A stretch of DNA of 64,000 bases from Clostridiales bacterium (GTDB lineage: Bacteria > Bacillota > Clostridia > Lachnospirales > JAQSXR01): contig JAQSXR010000007.1 in assembly GCA_029256575.1 (NCBI GenBank), positions 41,593 through 105,592 on the forward strand, written 5' to 3'. A model generated the notes under the pieces. That model was given only the letters and a program-made list of their open reading frames with translations, searched no databases and was not told where the DNA came from. A program made the translations under genes and the position numbers. Of this stretch, positions 17,392 to 26,103 are shown piece after piece. The stretch's first letter is position 1; every line of letters begins with the position of its first letter.

Positions 17392-18363
17392 CTACCGTTT
17401 CATTTTAGGGTCAAATGCATCCCTGAGTCCATCACCTAAGAAGTTAAAAGCCATAACTGTTAGAAGAATCATAACCCCTGGTGGTACCCACATGTTTAAG
17501 TTGTTTTTCATGATAATAGGGTCGTTAACTGTATTAACCATATTCCCCCATGATGCATATGGAAATGGAACACCAAATCCTAAATAACTTAGTGCAGATT
17601 CCGTTAATATAACACTACCAACACCTAAAGTTGCCATAACAATAAGTTGAGGCATTACGTTAGGAATTAAATGCTTAAATATTCTTCTTGGTGTACTTAG
17701 TCCAACCGCTTCCGTAGCAACCATAAATTCTTGCTCACGCAAAGATAGAATCTGTCCACGAACAATTCGGGCAATACCAACCCATCCTAACAAGGACATT
17801 ATTCCAATTAAGGCATATATTTTATATTTCTGCGGGAACTGATTTGCAATCATAATAGAACTCATGATTAGCATAACTGGTAGCGACGGAATACAATTTA
17901 TGACGTCTACTAAACGCATTATTAATCCATCAACCCATCCACCGTAATAACCTGCAATTCCTCCAAGAGTTACACCGATTGCTAATTCAACAAGAATACA
18001 AGCAAATGCAATAAATAATGATACTTTACCACCGTGTAATAATCTTGTAAGTACGTCTCTACCATCTTTATCTGTACCTAATAAATGTCTACTATTAGGT
18101 TTCGCTTTCTTATAAATCTCAACATTATCTCCAGTTACACTTTGGTTTGGATCTGTTATTTCAACATCTTTATCATTAATTTCTTCTGAATAAAAAATTT
18201 CATATTCTCCGTATGGAGTTACTGCTAAACCAACTGTAACAAATAATAATATGCCAACTATTATTGCAAAACCTGCAATTGCAAGCTTATTTCTTAAAAA
18301 TCTCTTAAGTATTAGTTGACCAGGTGTTATAGGTTTAACCGTTGTTTGATTTTGTACGCTCAT
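17392..18363 (-). CDS. oppC: OppC oligopeptide transporter permease
   Basis: 323 residues, a BPD_transp_1 permease with an N-terminal membrane helix (about 28-50), an extracytoplasmic stretch of about 55 residues ending LLGTDKDGRDVLTRLL, and then five helices. The EAA coupling segment is present (FMVATEAVGLSTPRRIFKHLIPN). It pairs with OppB to form the channel. It starts with ATG 14 bp after oppB. Confidence 0.95.
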   Translation of the reverse strand: MSVQNQTTVKPITPGQLILKRFLRNKLAIAGFAIIVGILLFVTVGLAVTPYGEYEIFYSEEINDKDVEITDPNQSVTGDNVEIYKKAKPNSRHLLGTDKDGRDVLTRLLHGGKVSLFIAFACILVELAIGVTLGGIAGYYGGWVDGLIMRLVDVINCIPSLPVMLIMSSIMIANQFPQKYKIYALIGIMSLLGWVGIARIVRGQILSLREQEFMVATEAVGLSTPRRIFKHLIPNVMPQLIVMATLGVGSVILTESALSYLGFGVPFPYASWGNMVNTVNDPIIMKNNLNMWVPPGVMILLTVMAFNFLGDGLRDAFDPKMKR

Positions 18364-18377
18364 TTTTGGTCTCCTCC

Positions 18378-19346
18378 CTAACTCAATCTAACACGTGGAT
18401 CTACCACTGCATATAAAACGTCTGAAATCAGTGTTCCTATTAACGTTAATACTGCTAAAAACATATTGAAGCCCATTAAAAATGGAATATCTCCAAATTT
18501 TAAAGCTTGTAGTGCAGTATACCCTAAACCATCAATAGCAAAAATTCCTTCCGTTATAATCGCCCCTGAAAATAATCCTGGCAACGATCCTCCTACCATG
18601 GTTACGATAGGAATTAAAGTGTTTCTAAATGCATGTTTATATATTACTTTATGTTCACTAAGACCTTTTGCTCTCGCTGTACGTATAAAGTCTGAGTTTA
18701 ATACTTCTAGCATATTTGTTCTTGTGTATCTCATTAATGATCCAACTCCAAGAACAACAAATACTATAATTGGTAAGCAATAATGCCAACCTATATCTAA
18801 CAGGAGTCGAAATCCCTCATAGTCTTCTCTAGCTGTTACCATACCCTGCAATGGAAAAATTCTTAAATCCATAGCAAAAAATTTCTGCAATAAAGCTGCA
18901 AAAAAGAACGAAGGTAACGATATACCTAAAAATGCAAATGTCGTTATTGCATAGTCTGTTTTAGAGTACTGTTTTGTCGCCGAAATAATACCGAGTGGTA
19001 TGGCGATTAATAATTCTAATATCAGTGCAATAAATGACAGCCAAAACGATGCCCACATCTTATCATTGATTACTTTAAATACTGGTTGTTTGTATACAAA
19101 TGAGGTTCCAAAGTCACCTTTTATAACATTACCTGCCCATTTCACATATCCCTCTGGGATACTAGAATCAAGGCCATAATTCTTTTCTAATTGTTCAATT
19201 AGTTGATCTGTTACTCCTGGTTTACCAGAAGTCATTTGTTTAACATAATTACTTGGCATTGCTCTAATTAGTGCATATAATGCCATTGATACCCCTACTA
19301 GTATAAATACACTCAGAATTAATCTTCTTATAATAAATTGTTTCAT
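18378..19346 (-). CDS. oppB: OppB oligopeptide transporter permease
   Basis: 322 residues, six predicted membrane helices (first about 8-28), with the EAA loop SDFIRTARAKGLSEHKVIYKHAFRN and the C-terminal VDPRVRLS typical of OppB/DppB. It forms the translocation pore with OppC. It is preceded by a strong stem-loop in the oppA-oppB interval, which probably reduces its expression relative to the binding protein. Confidence 0.95.
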   Translation of the reverse strand: MKQFIIRRLILSVFILVGVSMALYALIRAMPSNYVKQMTSGKPGVTDQLIEQLEKNYGLDSSIPEGYVKWAGNVIKGDFGTSFVYKQPVFKVINDKMWASFWLSFIALILELLIAIPLGIISATKQYSKTDYAITTFAFLGISLPSFFFAALLQKFFAMDLRIFPLQGMVTAREDYEGFRLLLDIGWHYCLPIIVFVVLGVGSLMRYTRTNMLEVLNSDFIRTARAKGLSEHKVIYKHAFRNTLIPIVTMVGGSLPGLFSGAIITEGIFAIDGLGYTALQALKFGDIPFLMGFNMFLAVLTLIGTLISDVLYAVVDPRVRLS

Positions 19347-19392
19347 ACTTCACCCACTTCTTCGAATTATTCTGTCTATATCGTAAAATAAC

Positions 19393-19429
19393 TGTTAAAT
19401 GCCTAACTGAACCAGTCAGGCATTTAACA
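19393..19429 (-). terminator. Attenuating stem-loop between oppA and oppB
   Basis: A 17-bp near-perfect stem (TGTTAAATGCC...GGCATTTAACA) with a 3-nt loop is followed by GTTATTTTACG, a weak T-run. It is typical of hairpins that protect binding-protein mRNA and allow partial read-through into permease genes. Confidence 0.75.
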
Positions 19430-19460
19430 AGTTATATTTATATATATATTATATTAAGAT

Positions 19461-21404
19461 TTATTTAGCTTGTAAAGTTTGGATATCCATTGACCAACCA
19501 TAAAAAGCTGTCATATCTGCTGGTAATGTATCAATGTCAATACGATTTGGATTGAATACATATAAATTCATTCTTTGGTATACTGGCATTTCAACTGCTT
19601 GATCCATAATAATATCAAGAGCTTCTGTATATAATTCTTTTCTAACTGATACGTCATTTGTTTGACGAGCAAGAACGATTACTTCATCAAGACGAGCATC
19701 ATTAACTTTATAGTGATTTGATGGTCCATCTGAATAGTAAGTTTGGTACATATCAGGGTCAATAGTTGCTTGCCATGCAGCAACCCACATATCCCATTCA
19801 CCAGCGTCTAATCTATCAAATAAGATTGAAGAATCAACGTCACTTATATCAAGAATACCGCCTAATTTTTCAAGTTCAATTTTCATAGCTGTTAAAATTG
19901 GAGCTGATGGATGATCCATGTTTCCGTCACCGCCGATACCAACTTCTACTCTAAGTTGTTTGCCATCTTTCATAAGTTTGCCACCATCTTGAGTATATCC
20001 AGCTGCTAAGAAATATTCTAATGCTTTCGCTGTATCAAAACCGTAATATTCAGTAGCACCTTCTGGATAAGCCCATGATACTCTTGACATTGGTCTTTCA
20101 ATAACTGTTGCTAAATCATCATAGTATGATTTAACTGCTGGTGCTCTGTTCATTAAGTGCATTAAGCCTTTACGAACATTTAAATCATTGATTCTTTGTG
20201 CATTTATACCAATATATCCGTATCCTAAGTTATCTAACAATTCATAATGCATACCTGCAGCATCAATTTGCTCAATCATCTCTGGTGATGCTGTTGGGTC
20301 AGAAAGATCTGTATCACCACGAACTACACCATCAAGTTTGTTTGCTGTTGCAGTTACTTGGTATTTCATCTTTGCTGTAACTGGTTGACCTAAGAAGTAA
20401 TTTTCATTTGTTACTAATGTTATAACGTTGTTTTCATAAGATTCAAATTTATATGGTCCTGCTCCCATTGGTGAGTCATTCTTAGCTTTTACCATTGAAA
20501 GATCGCCTTTTTTGAAGCCTTCACCATAGTATTTAGCTGGAGCAATTTGAATTCCACCCAAATTCCATATAGCTTTAGGGTCAACACCATCAATAGTTAC
20601 TTCTACTGTTGTGTCATTTATTTTCTTAATACCTTCAATTTCAGGTACTTTTACTTCTCCGCTTGCAAGGTTACCAGCGATATATTCTTTTTCAAGTTGC
20701 GCTTTGTATCTTGATGTTGCGTCATCTAAAGTATATGCATAATATCCGCCTTCTGGTAAGAAGTCTTCTATTGGCATAGCATTGTCATCAGCCCATTCTT
20801 GAGCGATTGGAGTAATTTCCTCAATCGTTGGTGCATAAGCTGCTACTTTTTCTGCTATCGCTGCGATTGCTGCTTCGTAATTAGGGTCATCATATTTATA
20901 TGCTTGAACTCCTAATATTGGTGTTGTATAAATTGTTGCTGATCCATCATATGTAGGGTCACAGAAAACTTTGTAAGTAAATAGGATGTCATCAGCTGTG
21001 ATAGGTGTTCCATCACTAAATTTTACACCTTCAATAAGTTCAAATGTGTAAACAGTTTTTGTAATATTACCATCTGCATCTTTAACTTCTTCTGGAGCTA
21101 CATATTTAGCAATACCATCAATTGGCGCGCCTAAACGGTCATTTGATATTAAATATTTACCCATAACGCGGTCTGCAATTTCCACGTCATATGCTGTTGT
21201 AGCAAAGAAAGGACTGAATACACCATTAAACTGATCTGTACCAATAACTAATGTTCCTGTACTTTCAACCTTATCTTTCACTTCACCTTGTTCTTTAGTA
21301 GTAGTAGTAGTAGTGCTGTCTTTATCTTTATTCTTACCACATGCACTAAGTGCTGTTGTCGCTACTAATAATGCTACTAGTACTAACGCTAATTTTCTTT
21401 TCAT
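19461..21404 (-). CDS. oppA: OppA peptide-binding lipoprotein
   Basis: 647 residues from ATG 21404. A lipoprotein signal peptide with lipobox LSAC gives a lipidated Cys22, followed by a Thr-rich linker and an SBP_bac_5 domain (GTDQFNGVFSPFF..., KFSDGTPITADDILFTYKVF). It binds oligopeptides outside the membrane and delivers them to OppBC. GTG 21416 abuts the AAAGGAG site and is rejected as start. It is longer than enteric OppA (about 540), with extra sequence around residues 150-230 (Ala/Glu/Asp-rich, EDFLPEGGYYAYTLDD), common in clostridial members. CodY control is likely by analogy only. Confidence 0.94.
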   Translation of the reverse strand: MKRKLALVLVALLVATTALSACGKNKDKDSTTTTTTKEQGEVKDKVESTGTLVIGTDQFNGVFSPFFATTAYDVEIADRVMGKYLISNDRLGAPIDGIAKYVAPEEVKDADGNITKTVYTFELIEGVKFSDGTPITADDILFTYKVFCDPTYDGSATIYTTPILGVQAYKYDDPNYEAAIAAIAEKVAAYAPTIEEITPIAQEWADDNAMPIEDFLPEGGYYAYTLDDATSRYKAQLEKEYIAGNLASGEVKVPEIEGIKKINDTTVEVTIDGVDPKAIWNLGGIQIAPAKYYGEGFKKGDLSMVKAKNDSPMGAGPYKFESYENNVITLVTNENYFLGQPVTAKMKYQVTATANKLDGVVRGDTDLSDPTASPEMIEQIDAAGMHYELLDNLGYGYIGINAQRINDLNVRKGLMHLMNRAPAVKSYYDDLATVIERPMSRVSWAYPEGATEYYGFDTAKALEYFLAAGYTQDGGKLMKDGKQLRVEVGIGGDGNMDHPSAPILTAMKIELEKLGGILDISDVDSSILFDRLDAGEWDMWVAAWQATIDPDMYQTYYSDGPSNHYKVNDARLDEVIVLARQTNDVSVRKELYTEALDIIMDQAVEMPVYQRMNLYVFNPNRIDIDTLPADMTAFYGWSMDIQTLQAK

Positions 21405-21446
21405 AATCTTAAACACTCCTTTACAATTTTAACATGTTACTTAGGT

Positions 21447-21476
21447 ATTATATCATTGAAAAGATTTGAAAAGCAA
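21447..21476 (-). promoter_or_regulatory. Putative opp operon promoter
   Basis: Minus-strand TTGCTT (21471-21476), 18-bp spacer, TATAAT (21447-21452), about 45 bp before the oppA start. A second TATAAT lies near 21553-21558 without a clear -35. Confidence 0.5.
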
Positions 21477-21623
21477 CAGTCATGCAAAAAAAGACTATAT
21501 TATTAACAATTTTCAAGATTTTATACCTCCGTAATCATTGTTTGTGGTTGTATTATAACATGGTTGTTTTATAAAAGCTATTAAAATATCAATTTTTTGA
21601 CGCCTTTTTTTCCTAAACTTTCA

Positions 21624-21863
21624 TTATCGGTCAATATTAACCAAAATTACATCATTTCCAATTTGGATAATATCGTTCCAAGAAATATGATATTCATCTT
21701 CTGAACCCCATAATTTAAAGAAACTTTGGCATTTCGGTACAATGATCTCAACTATTTTACCAGTACACAAATCAATACATACATCAGAAATAAAGCCAAG
21801 TCTCTTGCATTCTTTTGCACAAATGACTTCTTTTTGTTTCAAATCATATATTCGTACAAGCAC
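21624..21863 (-). CDS. YlmC/YmxH-family PRC-barrel sporulation protein
   Basis: 79 residues forming one PRC-barrel: the YDLKQKEVICAKECKRLGFISDVCIDL start and the ISWNDIIQIGNDVILVNI end match the YlmC/YmxH family. These proteins are conserved in endospore formers next to sigG and are poorly characterised. The start used is GTG 21863, without a strong ribosome binding site, so it could shift by a few codons. It lies 159 bp after sigG beyond a terminator, so it is probably transcribed separately. Confidence 0.85.
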   Translation of the reverse strand: MLVRIYDLKQKEVICAKECKRLGFISDVCIDLCTGKIVEIIVPKCQSFFKLWGSEDEYHISWNDIIQIGNDVILVNIDR

Positions 21864-21973
21864 CCAACCACATCTTTCATATTAATTTATACATAATATT
21901 CTTTGCAAGTTAATATTATGTATGTTTCATATGATTTGTCCATTGAACGCTTTAATACAGTAAATCAATTAAT

Positions 21974-22007
21974 AAATAAAAAGGGCTAGAATACTGTACT
22001 TAGCCCC
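21974..22007 (-). terminator. Terminator after sigG
   Basis: GGGCTA/TAGCCC stem (21983-21988 with 22001-22006) is followed on the minus strand by TTTTTATTTATT. It lies 16 bp after the sigG stop. Confidence 0.75.
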
Positions 22008-22022
22008 AAAATTAAAACACTT

Positions 22023-22799
22023 TTAACTTAAATACTTTTTCATTGATTTTAATGCTGATTTTTCTAACCTAGAAACTTGTGCTTGTGAAATATCAATTTC
22101 ATCGGCTACTTCCATTTGAGTCTTTCCATCGAAGAATCTGAGTTTTACGATATGATATTCTCGTTCACTCAACTTGTCCATTGCGTCTTTGAGCGATATC
22201 TCTTCTACCCAATTCTCTTCCTTGCTCTTTTTATCACTTACCTGATCCATTACAAATATTGCGTCTCCCCCATCATTATATACTGGTTCATACAATGAAA
22301 CTGGACCTTGTATTGCATCAAGGGCAAATACAATATCTTCTTTTCTCATTTCTAATTCTTTTGCTAATTCTTCAATAGTTGGTTCTCTTAGATTTTTCTT
22401 TGTCATTTGTTCTTTCAAATAAAGTGCTTTATATGCGGTATCTCTAATTGATCGACTTACCCTTATTGAATTATTATCCCTTAAATATCTTCTGATTTCT
22501 CCAATAATCATTGGTACTGCATACGTAGAAAATCTTAATCCTAAAGTAACATCAAAATTATCTATCGCTTTAATTAAGCCTATACATCCTACTTGAAACA
22601 AATCATCAACGTTTTCATTGCTATTACTAAATCTTTGAATTATGCTAAGAACCAGTCTAAGATTACCTTTAATAAAAGTTTCCCTGGCCTCATTATCCCC
22701 CATGTGTATTTTTTTAAAAAGCTCATCCTTTTCTGCATTTGTAAGTAAAGGTAATTTTGCAGTATTCACACCGCAGATTTCAACTTTATAGAGCGCCAT
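22023..22799 (-). CDS. sigG: RNA polymerase sigma-G factor
   Basis: 258 residues with the sigma-G-specific N-terminus (KVEICGVNTAKLPLL) and regions 2 (LFQVGCIGLIKAIDNFD, LRFSTYAVPMIIGEIRRYLRD), 3 (AYKALYLKEQM) and 4 (LSEREYHIVKLRFFDGKTQMEVADEI). It directs late forespore transcription after engulfment. The order spoIIGA-sigE-sigG is conserved in Bacillus and Clostridium. It starts with ATG behind GGAGG; no convincing sigma-F/sigma-G promoter was found in the 93-bp gap upstream. Confidence 0.98.
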   Translation of the reverse strand: MALYKVEICGVNTAKLPLLTNAEKDELFKKIHMGDNEARETFIKGNLRLVLSIIQRFSNSNENVDDLFQVGCIGLIKAIDNFDVTLGLRFSTYAVPMIIGEIRRYLRDNNSIRVSRSIRDTAYKALYLKEQMTKKNLREPTIEELAKELEMRKEDIVFALDAIQGPVSLYEPVYNDGGDAIFVMDQVSDKKSKEENWVEEISLKDAMDKLSEREYHIVKLRFFDGKTQMEVADEIDISQAQVSRLEKSALKSMKKYLS

Positions 22800-22892
22800 A
22801 AAAAATACCTCCGTTAATTATTGGGTTGGATGTCAAAATACATCACAACCATATATATAAATGATTAACGTAAGGTATTAATATTATACTAA

Positions 22893-23630
22893 TTATTGCA
22901 TTCTAACTATTTCCTTTTTTAACCTTTTTATTATCTTTTTTTCAAGTCTTGATATATACGATTGCGAAATCCCTAATATATCTGCAACCTCTTTTTGTGT
23001 TCTCTCTTCTCCATCTGAATTAATCCCAAACCGAAGTTCAATAATTACTCGTTCTCTTTTGTTGAGTTTGTCTAATGCTTGTCGTAATAATGTCTTATCT
23101 ACTTCTTCTTCAACACCTTTACTGATCAAGTCTTCATCTGTACCTAGTATGTCGGATAATAATAACTCATTTCCATCCCAGTCTACATTTAAGGGTTCAT
23201 CAATAGAAACTTCATATTTTGATTTATTATTTTTTCTTAAATACATCAATATTTCATTTTCTATACATCGTGAAGCATATGTAGCCAGTTTAATCTTCTT
23301 ATCTGGATTAAATGTGTTAATGGCTTTTATTAAGCCAATAGTACCGATGGAGATTAGATCTTCTATTCCAACTCCGGTATTCTCAAACTTCTTTGCTATA
23401 TATACAACTAATCGAAGATTATGTTCGATTAATTTTGACTTTGCAATATAGTCATCTTCTGTTCCAAGCATTGAAATAATTCTCATTTCTTCATCACAAT
23501 CTAGTGGAGCAGGTAGTATTTCTGAACCACCAATGTAATGTACGTCTCCTCTTTTAAAAAATATTAAATTCCACAGACTTTCAATTAACCTAAATTGTAC
23601 ATAATTAGGTATAGCAACCTTAATGAACAT
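22893..23630 (-). CDS. sigE: RNA polymerase sigma-E factor (pro-form)
   Basis: 245 residues. The first 30 or so form the amphipathic, membrane-associated pro-sequence ending just before [12 protein letters not shown], the conserved processing region. Then come region 2 ([34 protein letters not shown]) and region 4 ([14 protein letters not shown]...[22 protein letters not shown]). It is cleaved by SpoIIGA and runs early mother-cell gene expression. It lies 24 bp after spoIIGA, sharing its promoter. Confidence 0.98.
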   Translation of the reverse strand: MFIKVAIPNYVQFRLIESLWNLIFFKRGDVHYIGGSEILPAPLDCDEEMRIISMLGTEDDYIAKSKLIEHNLRLVVYIAKKFENTGVGIEDLISIGTIGLIKAINTFNPDKKIKLATYASRCIENEILMYLRKNNKSKYEVSIDEPLNVDWDGNELLLSDILGTDEDLISKGVEEEVDKTLLRQALDKLNKRERVIIELRFGINSDGEERTQKEVADILGISQSYISRLEKKIIKRLKKEIVRMQ

Positions 23631-23654
23631 ATTCTCCCTCCAAATATATATTTA

Positions 23655-24554
23655 TTATTTTTTTAGTAAATCCGGCTGTAATAACATCTGAAACTCACCT
23701 GATTGCGATAATTTTTTGTCGTATACTGCTACCAAAGTCTCACACAAAGTTATCGAATTCTGGTTATATGTAATCTTCACGCTATCTATAGTAATTGCTA
23801 CTAACATCCCATTTGTATTTCCAACTGCATTATATGGTATCATTCTGACTTTAGAATCCCTTAATGCATCAAACATATTGTAACCTCCCATATTTGATTC
23901 AATTAATACCTCAAGGACATGGGGTTTTACAATCTTCTCAATTATACCTTTTTCGCAAATTATTACCGGCCTTTTACTTATAGGGTCCTTTAGTAGATTT
24001 CCCGTGTCCATTAGGGCATTTGCAATAGTGGATTTCCCATCGTGTACCATCTCAACTATATATATTATCCCCTCATAACTTTCCTGCTTATGTTTATATG
24101 CAGTAAATAAAAACAAAATACTGGTTCCTACAATCGATAGTATAAGAAATAATTTTATTGAAATTAGATTGCCAACCTCACCATTCATAACCTTTGCTAT
24201 GTAATATCCGAAATTTGTATAATTATAAATTACAAGCATTGATCCCCCCAATATAAACGCAGATATATATAGAAAGAAAACTTGTTTTAATAGTTGTCGT
24301 ATGTTTAATGGTTGAAAGCAAACTATTGTCATAAATATACCCGGGACAAAATATACTAGGATTACATATAGCAATCTATTGTATATAGGAAAAATCACAA
24401 AAAAACACATTGCTAAACTTCCTATACTGGCTCCTATTATCCTTCGAAGTATACTACTATTATTTCTTAATAACTTTTTCGCTGCTGTAATTATAATGAA
24501 GTCCATCAAGAAATTTAGTATGAAGTATACATCAATGTATAGTTCATATTCCAC
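23655..24554 (-). CDS. spoIIGA: SpoIIGA sigma-E processing peptidase
   Basis: 299 residues: five hydrophobic helices in the first 155 residues, then a soluble aspartic-protease-like domain with the catalytic LMDTGN motif. The Asp is residue 183, the same number as the known catalytic residue of the Bacillus subtilis enzyme. It sits in the septum and is activated by forespore SpoIIR to process pro-sigma-E. GTG 24554 is used as start, with GGAGGAG about 6 bp upstream. Confidence 0.96.
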   Translation of the reverse strand: MEYELYIDVYFILNFLMDFIIITAAKKLLRNNSSILRRIIGASIGSLAMCFFVIFPIYNRLLYVILVYFVPGIFMTIVCFQPLNIRQLLKQVFFLYISAFILGGSMLVIYNYTNFGYYIAKVMNGEVGNLISIKLFLILSIVGTSILFLFTAYKHKQESYEGIIYIVEMVHDGKSTIANALMDTGNLLKDPISKRPVIICEKGIIEKIVKPHVLEVLIESNMGGYNMFDALRDSKVRMIPYNAVGNTNGMLVAITIDSVKITYNQNSITLCETLVAVYDKKLSQSGEFQMLLQPDLLKK

Positions 24555-24579
24555 CTACTCTCCTCCCCTTCTTTTTTTT

Positions 24580-24612
24580 ATTATAATTTATTACCAAGGA
24601 TTTTTTTGTCAA
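24580..24612 (-). promoter_or_regulatory. spoIIGA-sigE promoter with 21-bp spacer and Spo0A-like box
   Basis: Consensus TTGACA (24607-24612) and TATAAT (24580-24585) on the minus strand are separated by 21 bp instead of 17. The Bacillus spoIIG promoter, used by sigma-A and switched on by Spo0A~P, likewise has an over-long spacer (22 bp). TGACAAA at the -35 is one mismatch from a Spo0A box. Confidence 0.65.
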
Positions 24613-24672
24613 TTTTATGTATAAAAATCAATGTTTTTATCGCATAAATTTTCCCTATATTATAAAAAGACG

Positions 24673-24710
24673 CAAAAAAGCCCTCACAGCAAAGTAATTT
24701 TGTGAGGGCT
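24673..24710 (-). terminator. Terminator of the dcw operon after ftsZ
   Basis: A perfect 10-bp stem AGCCCTCACA/TGTGAGGGCT with a 12-nt loop is followed by TTTTTT on the minus strand. It separates ftsZ from the spoIIGA promoter. Confidence 0.9.
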
Positions 24711-24733
24711 CTAGTTTATTTATTAGTTATTTA

Positions 24734-25831
24734 TTAGTTATTATTCCTATTTCTTTGTAAGAATTCCGGAATTTTAATAGTCTTTTCTTGTGTTAATGGT
24801 TTGATGCTAGGAATATTTATCGAAGATGTTGAATCAGATTTCGTTTGAATTGGTGCCATCGGTGTAAATTTTGTTTTCTTATCTTCATCAATTCCTGTTG
24901 CAACTATGTATACGGTTGCTTCATCAACATTTGTTTCATCATATGATGCTCCCAATATTATGTTAGCCGTTTCTCCTGCCATAGATTTAACAAGAGACAT
25001 TGCATCATCTGTTTCAGCCATACCTATATCACCCGATACATTTACGATGATATTCTTTGCTCCATTGATAGTTGTTTCAAGTAATGGTGAAGTAATAGCA
25101 AGTTTTGTTGCTTCAACAACTTTATCATCACCTTTTGCAGTTCCAATTCCGATATGAGCAATCCCTTTATCTTGAACAACAGTTCTTACGTCTGCAAAGT
25201 CTAAGTTAATAAGTCCAGGTATATTAATCAAGTCAGAAATTCCACGAACTCCATGTTGTAAAACTTCATCTGCCTTTTTTAATGCATCTGGCATCTTAGT
25301 TTTTCTATCAATAATTTGTAAAATCTTTTGATTCGGAATAACAATGAGTGTATCTACGTTTTGTTTTAATGCAACAATACCCTCTTCCGCATTCTTCATA
25401 CGAACATGTCCTTCTGCGATAAACGGTTTAGTAACAACACCTATTGTTAGTATTCCTAATGATCTAGCAATTCTTGCGACAACTGGAGTAGCTCCTGTTC
25501 CTGTTCCACCACCCATTCCACAAGTAACAAATACTAAATCTGCACCCTTAATAGTATTTTCAATAACATCTTGACTTTCTTCTGCAGCTTTACATCCTTT
25601 TTCAGGTTCCGCTCCCGCTCCAAGTCCTCTTGTTAATTTCTCTCCAATTTGGATCTTTATAGTTGCTCTCGACATATTCAAGGCTTGGCTATCTGTGTTT
25701 ATAGCTATAAATTCTACACCTGTCATATTCTCATCTATCATTCTATTTACAGCATTATTGCCTGCTCCACCAATACCAATCACAACAATTTTAGCCGCTG
25801 TGTTTTCCTCATTCATTTTTATCTCTAACAA
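24734..25831 (-). CDS. ftsZ: FtsZ cell division GTPase
   Basis: 365 residues from TTG 25831. It has the GTP-binding tubulin signature GGGTGTG at residues 107-113, the NTD motif near residue 45, the T7 loop [10 protein letters not shown], and a short linker to the conserved C-terminal peptide IPEFLQRN that recruits membrane anchors. It polymerises into the Z ring. TTG is chosen because AGGAGG lies 7 bp before it while ATG 25816 has no site at usable distance. ftsA, normally just upstream, is missing from this cluster, so SepF or another anchor may serve. Confidence 0.97.
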   Translation of the reverse strand: MLEIKMNEENTAAKIVVIGIGGAGNNAVNRMIDENMTGVEFIAINTDSQALNMSRATIKIQIGEKLTRGLGAGAEPEKGCKAAEESQDVIENTIKGADLVFVTCGMGGGTGTGATPVVARIARSLGILTIGVVTKPFIAEGHVRMKNAEEGIVALKQNVDTLIVIPNQKILQIIDRKTKMPDALKKADEVLQHGVRGISDLINIPGLINLDFADVRTVVQDKGIAHIGIGTAKGDDKVVEATKLAITSPLLETTINGAKNIIVNVSGDIGMAETDDAMSLVKSMAGETANIILGASYDETNVDEATVYIVATGIDEDKKTKFTPMAPIQTKSDSTSSINIPSIKPLTQEKTIKIPEFLQRNRNNN

Positions 25832-25870
25832 GGTAGCTCCTCCTTCGTATCTAAACGTATACTAATCTTT

Positions 25871-25899
25871 ATATTATATTTATTTTGTATAATTGTCAA
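25871..25899 (-). promoter_or_regulatory. ftsZ promoter
   Basis: TTGACA (25894-25899) has TAATAT at 17 bp (25871-25876) or an overlapping TATAAT at 15 bp (25873-25878), about 40 bp before the ftsZ ribosome binding site. It gives ftsZ expression independent of the long dcw transcript. Confidence 0.6.
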
Positions 25900-26023
25900 C
25901 ACGTATAGCCATGTTTTTTTAACTTTTATACATAATATAGTGAATAATTATAAATATAACACGATATGTATTGTTAATCTTTCTTTTCACTCACTATATC
26001 TTCTTCTTATTCTACAATTCTAA

Positions 26024-26062
26024 TTCGACAATTCCTTATTCATTAACTTAATCTTTGACAAA
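26024..26062 (-). promoter_or_regulatory. Two Spo0A-like boxes upstream of ftsZ
   Basis: Minus-strand TTGTCGAA (26024-26031) and TTTGTCAAA (26054-26062) both fit the 0A-box pattern and are 30 bp apart, about 130-160 bp upstream of the ftsZ promoter. Binding is inferred from sequence only. Confidence 0.35.
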
Positions 26063-26103
26063 TATACCTTGTTTCTGTTTTACTTATTCTTATCTAGTTC
26101 CCC

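Noticed and set aside
22800..22892. Sigma-F/sigma-G promoter before sigG
   Set aside because: GTATA and CATTTAT are present but 21 bp apart, and no pair with proper spacing was found.
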